Assembly: GCA_016125225.1 (NCBI GenBank)
Contig: WGME01000003.1
Span: 434,001-498,000 of the forward strand
Length of the DNA: 64,000 bases
From: a bacterium
Lineage (GTDB): Bacteria > Planctomycetota > Planctomycetia > Planctomycetales > Planctomycetaceae
Direction: 5' to 3'
Part shown: positions 53,877-61,278 of the stretch, one piece after another
How the letters are laid out: each line of letters opens with the position of its first letter
Position numbering within the stretch: the stretch's first letter is position 1
The notes under the pieces: generated by a model
The model's input: the letters and a program-made list of their open reading frames with translations, nothing else
Told to the model about the DNA's origin: nothing
The model's database searches: none
Translations under genes and position numbers: made by a program

Positions 53877-54938
53877 ATGCTCGCCGACTCTTCACTCGCT
53901 TTCCTGCAACAGCTTCTCAATGCCCCCAGTCCGTCGGGATATGAACGCCCGGTACAGAATGTGGTCCGCGACTTTGCCGGCAGCTTCGCCGATGAAATCG
54001 AGACCGACTGGCATGGCAATGTCTTCGCGACCGTCAACCCCGGCGGCTCGCCGCGGATCATGCTCGCCGGGCATTGCGACCAGATTGGTCTGCTCGTCAA
54101 ACATATCGACGACCGCGGCTTTTTGTGGGTGCAGGCTATCGGCGGTTGGGACCCGATGGTCTTGCTCGGGCAATCGGTGCAGGTGTGGAGTAAGTCGGGA
54201 CCATTGCCGGGTGTTATGGCGCGCAAGCCCATTCACCTGCTCACTGCCGATGAACGCAAAGTGGTCCCCGAGATCAAGAACCTCTGGGTCGATATCGGTG
54301 TGCAGAACGGCGACGAAGCCCGCGAACTCGTTACCATCGGCGACCCCATTACCGTCACGCTCGGTTATCGCGAGATCCGTAATGGTCTGGCTTGTGCGCC
54401 TGCGATGGATAACAAAGTCGGCGTCTGGACGGTGATGACCGCTGCTCAACGCGTTGCCGAACGAAATCCCCAAGCCGCCGTGATTGCCGTCTCCACGGTG
54501 CAGGAAGAGATCGGTTTACGCGGGGTGCAAACCAGTGCCTTCCGCGTGAAACCGCAACTCGGCATCGTGGTTGATGTCACTCATGCGACCGATTGCCCGA
54601 CCATCGATGAAAACCAGTTCGGCCGTATCAAACTCGGGCGTGGTCCAGTGCTGTATCGTGGGCCGAATGTGAACCCCGTTGTTCTCGAAACTTTGCAGAA
54701 AGAAGCCCAATTCGCGGAGATTCTGACGCAGCTCAACGGCATCGCCACTCCGGCCAGTAATGATGCCGCTCAGCTACAACTCTCGCGTGACGGAGTTGCG
54801 GTGGGGTTGGTCTGTATTCCCAATCGCTACATGCACAGCCCCGTCGAGATGGTCTCGCTGTCCGATCTCGATCATGCCGCCGAGTTGATCGCCCGCTTCT
54901 GTGCGACGGTCGGCCCTGATTCCAACTTCACTCCTTGA
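53877..54938 (+). CDS. M42-family metallopeptidase (glutamyl aminopeptidase type)
   Basis: 353 residues from the ATG at 53877, which sits nine bases after AGGA; ATG 53868 is too close to it. Metal and catalytic residues appear in order: MLAGHCDQIG, APAMDNKVGVW, VSTVQEEIGLRG, VVDVTHATD and YMHSPVEMVSL. These enzymes form tetrahedral dodecamers in the cytoplasm and remove N-terminal residues from peptides; some were long annotated as endoglucanases. Its 3' end overlaps the convergent GyrI-like gene by 11 bases. Confidence 0.92.
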   Translation: MLADSSLAFLQQLLNAPSPSGYERPVQNVVRDFAGSFADEIETDWHGNVFATVNPGGSPRIMLAGHCDQIGLLVKHIDDRGFLWVQAIGGWDPMVLLGQSVQVWSKSGPLPGVMARKPIHLLTADERKVVPEIKNLWVDIGVQNGDEARELVTIGDPITVTLGYREIRNGLACAPAMDNKVGVWTVMTAAQRVAERNPQAAVIAVSTVQEEIGLRGVQTSAFRVKPQLGIVVDVTHATDCPTIDENQFGRIKLGRGPVLYRGPNVNPVVLETLQKEAQFAEILTQLNGIATPASNDAAQLQLSRDGVAVGLVCIPNRYMHSPVEMVSLSDLDHAAELIARFCATVGPDSNFTP

Positions 54939-55422
54939 GCGGAATGCAGATGTCAGTCAGCCATTCCTCTGGCGGCAGCTCCGAACAATCGTTGAGATAG
55001 ACTTCATACGGTGGGGCATCAGCCTGTTCATATCCGCTATTGGGCAACCACACGCCGAATAACCAGCGATACGCCTCGCCCAATTGACTGTAATGCCCCT
55101 GATGAGTCAGCACGGCATGCAGTCCGCCGAGCAGCGTTTGCAGTTGCACTTCGCCCGACGGTTGAACATCGGCAGGAATCGTGATGGCCACATCGGCCCG
55201 TTGCTGATCTCCCGGTGTCACTTCCGGGTCATCGTAATAGACACCAATACTGAGGGTGTCGTCTCGCCACATCTGATTCTGTGTAGCCCATTGAGCGATG
55301 CGACCAAATGCCGGGCCGAGGGTTTCCGGGCAATACTTTCCGACCACGCGCAGGCAGGCCAAACGGTATGTCGGTTGTAGTTGCAGGCGGACATCGCTGG
55401 TCTCGTAAGGGGCGGTTGCCAT
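54928..55422 (-). CDS. GyrI-like small-molecule-binding protein, detached from an AraC domain
   Basis: 164 residues with the GyrI-like (effector-binding) fold: LQPTYRLACLRVVGKYCPET, DVAITIPADVQPSGEV, HQGHYSQLGEAYRWLF and a C-terminal PPYEVYLND. Such domains bind hydrophobic small molecules and often form the C-terminal half of AraC-type regulators. An excellent AGGAG lies six bases before the ATG at 55422. Just upstream, in the same frame but beyond a stop codon, is the end of an AraC helix-turn-helix, so this gene appears to be the surviving half of a broken regulator. Confidence 0.85.
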   Translation of the reverse strand: MATAPYETSDVRLQLQPTYRLACLRVVGKYCPETLGPAFGRIAQWATQNQMWRDDTLSIGVYYDDPEVTPGDQQRADVAITIPADVQPSGEVQLQTLLGGLHAVLTHQGHYSQLGEAYRWLFGVWLPNSGYEQADAPPYEVYLNDCSELPPEEWLTDICIPLKE

Positions 55423-55431
55423 GAGATTCTC

Positions 55432-55524
55432 CTAAATAGCCGTTGGGACTTTTTCGAGGGTCTGATACTCGGCCGGAGTCACGCCGAACATGCGGGTAAT
55501 GGCCCGCGTGTAGGTTTCATGCGA
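55432..55524 (-). pseudogene. remnant of an AraC-type DNA-binding domain
   Basis: The minus-strand frame reads SHETYTRAITRMFGVTPAEY before a TAG stop at 55434. This is the last helix of an AraC HTH (compare the family pattern SxxxFxRxFKRxFGxTPxxYR). The first helix-turn-helix and any start are missing. The fragment is in the same frame as the following GyrI-like gene, separated by the stop and three codons. It looks like a truncated AraC-GyrI fusion. Confidence 0.68.
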
Positions 55525-55673
55525 TCCATTTCCATCGCCGCTTGATCGTTCTTGCGAGCTGTCCAGTATCCCGAAAAAAAATCCTTCAATGTGCGATGGC
55601 TGGAGATTCTGACACAGACGTATGATGTCCGGCAATCTGTGGTGGCTCGAACAATCTGTTATCAGGATGGAAA

Positions 55674-57365
55674 ATGAAGGCCGGTTGTTACCTCTCGCTT
55701 GCCCTGCTCACCGGTATCATTCTCGGCTATCATGCTCTGCTCCAGAAGTATCTCGATCCGCCCGAACTCTGGTGGGCATCTGGGATCATGGGGCTGTTGA
55801 TCTGGTTCTGCATCGGGTCGGTCTGGAATGGACTTGCGCTCGGCAGTACCATCCGCGCGCTGGTCAACGCGAAAGATGGTATGGCCCCGCACGATGGCAC
55901 GCTCTCGGCGATTGAAGGCCACATCCACCCCTATGGCGAACCCATCATTGCACCGTTGTCTGAAGAACAGTGTGTGATCTACGAATACGAGATCAAGCGG
56001 ACGACAAGTTCGGATGGTCATACGCGCGACGTGGTCGACTTCTCGGGGATGGGCATGGCCCCGTGCGAAATCCGCTCCGAACATCAGACGATCGCACTTT
56101 ATGGCTTTCCCGAAATCGACGAATTCCCCGAGGAAACGTCTGGGCTTGGTTGGCAGACGCGAGCCAAAAAGCTGGTTCGCACAACCGACTGGGAAGACTA
56201 CTCCGGCCTCAAGATGATTCATGGTTTTTCGCAGTTGATGGGCGCGCTGACCTCCAGCAACGAAGAAATCCACAAAGACTTCCGCATGGTTGGTCCCGAT
56301 CCGTGCCATTGGCTGGAACTTCCCGATGATGATCCCGAAGTGATAGCCGAGCGTCGCAAACGCGATGACTATCAGCCACGATTGAGTGAACGTCGTATTC
56401 GAGTCGGGCAGAAGGTGCTGGCGATCGGCAAGTACAACGCGGAAACCGAATCGTTCAGCACGACCACGGGGACTGTCTTTCAACGGCCGCGATTACTCCG
56501 GAGTTCTCTCAGTGAAGCACTCACCAAAGCCCGCAGTTCACGCCGCAGTCTTCTCATCGGGGGTTTGCTGGCGTTCCTGATCTTTCATGGCATCGCGATG
56601 GGGGTGTTCTGGATTTACTTCCATTCCGAAGAGACGCAAACGAAGTTTCGCCAGCAATTGGAGGCTGCTGTCAAAGACGGGAATCTCGAACGTCTGGCGG
56701 TCTTGCATGACCGTGGTATTGATCTCAATCTGAAAATCGATACCGATGAGAATCGTCTGCTGCATATCGTCAAAACGGCCGAGGTCGCACGGTTTCTGCT
56801 GGAACATGGGGCCGAGGTGGATGCAACGAACAAGTACGATGAAACCCCTTTGATGTTCGCTGCAAAAGCAGATCTGTTGGATGTGGTTAATGTCTTGATC
56901 GATGCTCACGCAGATCTCAATCGAGAGCGGACCGGCGACAGGGCAACGGCGTTGAATCTGGCCGATGATCTTTTTCGCCAGGAGATTGCCGAACGACTTC
57001 GGGCAGCCGGAGCGAATGACACCGTTGTGACGGCGAAAAATGGCGAACTCATGACCGAAGATCATCCCGCCTTTGAGACGTGCCGGAAGTATACCCAGGC
57101 GATTTATTCGCAAGATCTGGAACTGCTGAGAAGGCAGTATGTTCTCGCACAGCAGGATGGGTTCACAGCCCCGGATTGGGACGTCTGGCGGAGCACGCGT
57201 CCGGAGATGCCACAACTTACCGAGGGCTATGCGAATGATGCCACCGCGACATTAACGATGCATGGTGTGACTGCGGCAGGTTTCGAAGCCAAGTGGGTGA
57301 TGCAATTGCGACATGAGCCAGACGGTATCTGGCGGATCGAACGCGAAAACTGGCTCACGCAGTGA
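55674..57365 (+). CDS. membrane protein with GIDE-like region and ankyrin-type repeats
   Basis: 563 residues. Two N-terminal transmembrane helices (about 5-24 and 34-55) are followed by a soluble domain with IEGHIHPYGEPIIAPLSEEQ and CVIYEYEIKR, resembling the GIDE domain of mitochondrial ligase MUL1 and its bacterial relatives. A third helix (about 290-312) leads to ankyrin-like repeats at about 325-440 (LLEHGAEVDATNKYDETPLM, LIDAHADLNRERTGDRATAL). The C-terminal about 110 residues may be a separate NTF2-like domain. No RING domain is present. Function unknown; it may organise proteins at the membrane. Confidence 0.82.
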   Translation: MKAGCYLSLALLTGIILGYHALLQKYLDPPELWWASGIMGLLIWFCIGSVWNGLALGSTIRALVNAKDGMAPHDGTLSAIEGHIHPYGEPIIAPLSEEQCVIYEYEIKRTTSSDGHTRDVVDFSGMGMAPCEIRSEHQTIALYGFPEIDEFPEETSGLGWQTRAKKLVRTTDWEDYSGLKMIHGFSQLMGALTSSNEEIHKDFRMVGPDPCHWLELPDDDPEVIAERRKRDDYQPRLSERRIRVGQKVLAIGKYNAETESFSTTTGTVFQRPRLLRSSLSEALTKARSSRRSLLIGGLLAFLIFHGIAMGVFWIYFHSEETQTKFRQQLEAAVKDGNLERLAVLHDRGIDLNLKIDTDENRLLHIVKTAEVARFLLEHGAEVDATNKYDETPLMFAAKADLLDVVNVLIDAHADLNRERTGDRATALNLADDLFRQEIAERLRAAGANDTVVTAKNGELMTEDHPAFETCRKYTQAIYSQDLELLRRQYVLAQQDGFTAPDWDVWRSTRPEMPQLTEGYANDATATLTMHGVTAAGFEAKWVMQLRHEPDGIWRIERENWLTQ

Positions 57366-57386
57366 AACTGATCGGTGAGGAATGAG

Positions 57387-57422
57387 AACAGCCCTCGATC
57401 ATCAGATTGATCGAGGGCTGTT
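57387..57422. terminator. bidirectional hairpin terminator
   Basis: A perfect 15-bp stem (57387-57401 with 57408-57422) closes a 6-base loop. It lies between two convergent genes, 22 bases after the stop at 57365 and 30 bases from the stop at 57452, with T-rich bases after it on both strands. Confidence 0.8.
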
Positions 57423-57451
57423 CTTAATCTTGATGAAACCGCTGAGGAGAA

Positions 57452-58273
57452 CTATTCCGTAGCGGGGCGTTGGCCACGACCACCGGGGCCGCCTTGTCCA
57501 CGTCCGCCGGGACCACCCTGGCCGAACTGGGGAGCCGGGAACGCGAACTTCTTGCCGAGCATTGATTCCCATTTGGTCTTTTGTTCGGGGGTCAGCACGG
57601 CGAGCATGTCGGCTTCCATCTTGGCTTGACGTTCACGCATTTCGGCCATCATGGCTTGGAAGTCGGGACGTTCGCCGCCTTCGCCACGCGGCGGGCGAGC
57701 GCCGTCCGCACCGGGTTGTCCACCAGGTCCGCCGGGACCACGTCCACCCGGACCACGACCGCCCATTTGAGGACGCAGTTCCGTGAGCTTATCTTTTTGT
57801 TCCTGCGTCAAAGCCAGCTTATCGGCAACTTCCGGACGCGAAAGGGCCATCACACCGGCCCGTTGCAATCGCAGTTCTTCATACCGGGCGAACTGCTTTT
57901 CATCGAGAATCGCCTTGACGGCTTCTTCGGCCTGCTTCTGGCGTTCTTCGCCTTGCTTCCGCATCTCTTCGAAGCGCTTGGTGCGTTCTTCTTCGCTGAG
58001 ATCGCGGAAGCTGGCAAAATCAGGCCGCTGACCGCCACCCTGGCGGAGGTCGGCCATCATGTCGTCGACCAAGGCCTTCTGATCGTCGGTGATGGAAAGT
58101 TCCTTCTGAACTTCCGGCATGTTCAGGATCATGAATTCGCCGCCGCCACGGCCGCCACCGAATCCAAAGCCCCCACCGGGACCGCCACGACCACCACCGG
58201 GCTGTGCCGAGACGGTACCCACGGCCGAGGTCAAAATCATCCCCGCCAAAACTGCCCACGTTAACGACCGCAT
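57452..58273 (-). CDS. exported Spy/CpxP-like LTxxQ protein, Gly-rich
   Basis: 273 residues from the ATG at 58273 (GGAG upstream) with signal peptide (MRSLTWAVLAGMILTSAVGT). Three short helical repeats carry LTxxQ-like motifs: LSITDDQKALVDDMM, LALTQEQKDKLTELR and LAVLTPEQKTKWESMLG. They are separated by Gly/Arg/Pro-rich low-complexity runs. The charged helix EEMRKQGEERQKQAEEAVKA is probably coiled coil. Spy and CpxP are periplasmic chaperones or stress sensors. The planctomycete versions are longer and untested. Confidence 0.82.
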   Translation of the reverse strand: MRSLTWAVLAGMILTSAVGTVSAQPGGGRGGPGGGFGFGGGRGGGEFMILNMPEVQKELSITDDQKALVDDMMADLRQGGGQRPDFASFRDLSEEERTKRFEEMRKQGEERQKQAEEAVKAILDEKQFARYEELRLQRAGVMALSRPEVADKLALTQEQKDKLTELRPQMGGRGPGGRGPGGPGGQPGADGARPPRGEGGERPDFQAMMAEMRERQAKMEADMLAVLTPEQKTKWESMLGKKFAFPAPQFGQGGPGGRGQGGPGGRGQRPATE

Positions 58274-58483
58274 ATTGGTCTCCACTCGATGTGACTTCTG
58301 CTGAATCATGCGATTTCCGTGAGATATCCGTCAGCCAGTCGGAGATTCACGTCCCCTCACAACGGGGGAACACGGAGATTAAACCCGGTGTGGTCACACA
58401 AGTTCCGCACGGGAAAAAGAAAAGTCGCCCAAAGACCGGTGCCTCTGGACGACTCGATGTTCAAATCCCCGTCATTGGTAGAC

Positions 58484-59581
58484 TCAGGGCAGTGCGACCG
58501 TTTTCAGGGTGAGCACGCCACCATCCCCCTGCATGATGACCACAGCCCGGTCGTCCGTCAGCTTGTCGAGCTGAATGGTCCCGTCGAGCGAGGCAATCGT
58601 CTCATACGGTTGACCCGCCGTGCCGCCGCCGGTCACCGCTTCGGTCAGTCCCGCGTTCTTTTCGATGTCTGCGGTGCTGATCTTCATCACGCCCCGCTTG
58701 CTATTGGCGAGGAGCAGATAATCTTTGCTGTCCTGCTTGTAGACAATCATGTCCAGCGGCTGGTTCATGTTGCCCAGTTCGGCCACCGTGGTCCCTTTGA
58801 CCTTCTCGCCCGCCTGAATGTCATTCAGGTCGAACCGAACCAGCGGGGTGCAGACGAAACCCGCAAGCAGGCTGGCTTTGCCGTCGATCATCATCGGCAC
58901 GAAGGTGCGAATCGGGGCGTAATCTTCGACCTTGTTGTGAGCGGCGTGGTAGATTTCCAGGCTGCTGCCGTTGTTCACTGCCTCGAACGGGAATGTGAGT
59001 GCCCGGACATTGGAGGGCGAACTGGCGCTGCTCAACCCCGAGACGATGACCTGGCCGTCAACGAAGGCGAGATCAGTGATCGTGCTGCCGCGGTTATTGC
59101 GAGCCCGGCGGCCTTCCCCGGTCACTTTGTCTTCCGGAGCATTCGGGAGTTTCGCCACCGACATCGGTACGTCTTTCAGCGAAACCGCGTGGCTGCTACC
59201 ATCGGCCTGAATACGTACGATCCCCGGCTTGCCGCCGGAAGTGACCGAGAGATAGACATTCCCGCTCGCGGGATTCACAGTCAGATCGTTGATCTGGACT
59301 TCTTCATCGTTACCCAACGCCTGCTTGACGCTGGAAGCGAGATTGGCGACATCGAGTTCGATGGCACGCGGGTCGCCTTTGCTGTCCCCGGTATCGATCG
59401 CCACAATCTGGGCGGCTTTGTTGTCGCCGATCAGCAGCAGTCCTTCCGGTCCGAAGGCCAATGGCCCGGCCGATTGCAGTTCCGGTGTTCCCTTGGGCAA
59501 TTTGTAGATATCGACCGCAAAGGCCGATGCCGCCGAAGTAGCAACCACAGCGGCGGTCAACAGAGTGGTCAGAGACCGCAT
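58484..59581 (-). CDS. exported beta-propeller protein of unknown function
   Basis: 365 residues from the ATG at 59581 (AGGAGTC upstream), signal peptide cleaved near AFA. Repeated blades of the type GPLAFGPEGLLLIGDNKAAQ, QINDLTVNPASGNVYLSV and STITDLAFVDGQVIVSG suggest an NHL/YncE-like propeller. No catalytic residues recognised. Such proteins often bind ligands outside the cytoplasm. The 210 bases between it and the LTxxQ gene contain no gene. Confidence 0.82.
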   Translation of the reverse strand: MRSLTTLLTAAVVATSAASAFAVDIYKLPKGTPELQSAGPLAFGPEGLLLIGDNKAAQIVAIDTGDSKGDPRAIELDVANLASSVKQALGNDEEVQINDLTVNPASGNVYLSVTSGGKPGIVRIQADGSSHAVSLKDVPMSVAKLPNAPEDKVTGEGRRARNNRGSTITDLAFVDGQVIVSGLSSASSPSNVRALTFPFEAVNNGSSLEIYHAAHNKVEDYAPIRTFVPMMIDGKASLLAGFVCTPLVRFDLNDIQAGEKVKGTTVAELGNMNQPLDMIVYKQDSKDYLLLANSKRGVMKISTADIEKNAGLTEAVTGGGTAGQPYETIASLDGTIQLDKLTDDRAVVIMQGDGGVLTLKTVALP

Positions 59582-59733
59582 AAAGAGACTCCTGAATTGT
59601 GTCAGGCCCAATTGTCAAACAAACCCCTGTCGGTTGATGCTAGCGACTCCTACCGGAAAGTCCAGCAGGAAATTTCTTCGGGAAAGAGGACGCGAAGATT
59701 TCTGCTGGGGGAGCCGCGACTGCTCTCCGGACC

Positions 59734-60369
59734 TCAGCGAGGGCCCAGATCGCAGCCATATTCCTGTGCGATCCGATGTGCGGCGGCATTATTGACGTAG
59801 TGCTGATAGGTGCGACGCATGCGGTCCTGCTGCGACGGAGTCAGTTCGCGGATCTGGCGAGCCGGGCAACCTGCCCACAATGTTCCGGCAGGGACATGGG
59901 TGCCTTCCATCACCACGGCTCCCGCGGCAATGAGTGCTCCCTTGCCAATGATGCACCGCGATAGCACCGTGGCGGAAATCGCAATCAACGCTTCGTCTTC
60001 GATGACCGACGCATGCACCATGGCGCGATGCCCCAGCGTTACGCGGTCGCCGATCAGGCAGGGATAGCCAGGGTCGACATGCAGCACCGATCCGTCCTGA
60101 ATGTTGGATTCGACTCCAATGTCGATCCATTCATGATCCCCGCGAATCACGCAGCCATACCAGACGGAACTGCCGGCCTGCAGTCGCACGCGACCATAGA
60201 CTACAGCCCCCGGGGCGATCCAGGCGGTCGGGTCAATCAACGGCGTGGTTCGCAACGCCTGCCAGTCACAATGCGCGTCGGGATAGGGGACGGGTGGTTC
60301 CGGATGTTCCGGCGGCGTTCGCCACTGCGGCTGCGGTCGTTGAAACGGCGAAGGAGTGGCATCTGACAT
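59734..60369 (-). CDS. gamma-carbonic-anhydrase-family left-handed beta-helix protein
   Basis: 211 residues from the ATG at 60369 (AGGCGGAA upstream). Hexapeptide repeats form a left-handed beta-helix (IAPGAVVYGRVRLQAGSSVW). The three zinc histidines of the gamma-class carbonic anhydrase family are in place: GSVLHVDPG and VTLGHRAMVHAS. Many family members (YrdA, PaaY) have weak or no carbonic anhydrase activity. Together with SbtA it could serve bicarbonate handling, but the genes are 44 kb apart. N-terminal 40 residues are Pro-rich and variable. Confidence 0.87.
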   Translation of the reverse strand: MSDATPSPFQRPQPQWRTPPEHPEPPVPYPDAHCDWQALRTTPLIDPTAWIAPGAVVYGRVRLQAGSSVWYGCVIRGDHEWIDIGVESNIQDGSVLHVDPGYPCLIGDRVTLGHRAMVHASVIEDEALIAISATVLSRCIIGKGALIAAGAVVMEGTHVPAGTLWAGCPARQIRELTPSQQDRMRRTYQHYVNNAAAHRIAQEYGCDLGPR

Positions 60370-60427
60370 TTTCCGCCTGCACTTCCTGAGAACGATGTCC
60401 TGAGTTGGGGCGTGCCAAGGTTCAATT

Positions 60428-60452
60428 CCCGCCACACGGCGGTGGCGGCTTT
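60428..60452. repeat. dispersed palindromic repeat, copy 2
   Basis: CCCGCCACACGGCGGTGGCG followed by GCTTT differs from the element at 33276-33300 in one base of 25. It lies in the divergent region between the carbonic-anhydrase-like gene and rnpA. Confidence 0.6.
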
Positions 60453-60490
60453 GGTGCGATCCGGCCGTTCGATCCGCGCATCAACTCGCC

Positions 60491-60508
60491 GCAGATGGTA
60501 CCATCTGC
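60491..60508. promoter_or_regulatory. 18-bp perfect palindrome six bases before the rnpA start
   Basis: GCAGATGGTACCATCTGC is a perfect loopless palindrome covering the position where a ribosome-binding site should be; none is visible. It could be an operator, or a hairpin in the mRNA that limits rnpA translation. Confidence 0.45.
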
Positions 60509-60513
60509 ACATC

Positions 60514-60915
60514 ATGTCCGAAGACACGACGACATCCAAACCACAGCGGCAAGGATTTCCGAAATCGAGCCGGTTGCTCACGCGGGCCGACTTCGAGCCG
60601 GTCTACCGTTTCCGCTGCAAAGCGGGGGATGGAACACTGCTGGTGTTCGCCTTGCCAAATCACCGTACCAGCACCCGCATCGGCCTGAGTGTCTCGAAGA
60701 AACTCGGCAATGCCGTGGTCCGGAATCGCTTAAAACGCCTGTTGCGGGAAGCCTTCCGGTTAACGCAGTTTGACTTACCCACCGGGCTCGATCTTGTGCT
60801 GATCCCGACGGCTGTCGATAAGGCTTCGCTGGTCAGTTACCAGCAGTCCCTGAAGCGGCTCTCTTGGAAACTCGATCGACGGCTGCAGACCCCGCCTCCG
60901 GAGCCGGCGACATGA
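60514..60915 (+). CDS. rnpA: ribonuclease P protein component
   Basis: 133 residues from the ATG at 60514. Protein subunit of RNase P, which trims tRNA 5' ends. The signature is complete: [34 protein letters not shown] and LLREAFR. The usual upstream gene rpmH is absent; instead there is a divergent gene and an 18-bp palindrome. Its TGA overlaps the yidD ATG, indicating coupled translation. Confidence 0.94.
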   Translation: MSEDTTTSKPQRQGFPKSSRLLTRADFEPVYRFRCKAGDGTLLVFALPNHRTSTRIGLSVSKKLGNAVVRNRLKRLLREAFRLTQFDLPTGLDLVLIPTAVDKASLVSYQQSLKRLSWKLDRRLQTPPPEPAT

Positions 60916-61148
60916 TCGTGATCCGCTGGTTCCGGCAGATGGCAGCACGCGGCGTGATCCTCGGCGTGCGCGGTTACCAATTGATGATTCGGCCGTGGCT
61001 GGGTCAGAACTGCCGCTTCATTCCTAGTTGCAGCGAGTACATGATCGAAGCCGTCGAGAAATACGGCCCGCTGCGTGGCGTGTGGAAAGGCCTGTGCCGC
61101 ATCGGCCGTTGCCACCCCCTGCACCCCGGCGGTTATGACCCACCGTGA
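60912..61148 (+). CDS. yidD: membrane protein insertion efficiency factor YidD
   Basis: 78 residues, starting within the rnpA stop (ATGA overlap). Conserved core is [20 protein letters not shown], then [19 protein letters not shown] and a final [12 protein letters not shown]. YidD aids insertion of membrane proteins by YidC. yidC does not follow; an ATPase gene lies 130 bases downstream. Confidence 0.94.
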   Translation: MIVIRWFRQMAARGVILGVRGYQLMIRPWLGQNCRFIPSCSEYMIEAVEKYGPLRGVWKGLCRIGRCHPLHPGGYDPP

Positions 61149-61152
61149 CGAA

Positions 61153-61225
61153 AGGGCTGAGTGCTCAGGGCTAAGAGCCAAGGGCTCCAAGGCAGGCAGC
61201 ATGTCATTTTCTGACACTGAGCCCT
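61153..61225. repeat. imperfect inverted repeat after yidD
   Basis: AGGGCTGAGTG (61153-61163) and CACTGAGCCCT (61215-61225) pair at 10 of 11 positions, with further short GGCT/AGCC repeats between. It could end the rnpA-yidD transcript. No T run is seen. Confidence 0.35.
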
Positions 61226-61278
61226 AAACTCTAAATCCTGAGCCATTTCCCCCTCTCTCTACACGATCCACGAACATC

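Noticed and set aside
58319-59800. Open plus-strand frame of 493 codons antisense to the beta-propeller gene
   Set aside because: The minus-strand frame has a signal peptide, a ribosome-binding site and repeated propeller blades; the plus frame has none and is a by-product of GC-rich codon use.
60417-60435. T-arm-like sequence GGTTCAATTCCC that might belong to a tRNA
   Set aside because: The bases around the TTCAATT loop do not form a 5-bp stem, and no acceptor or anticodon arm can be built.
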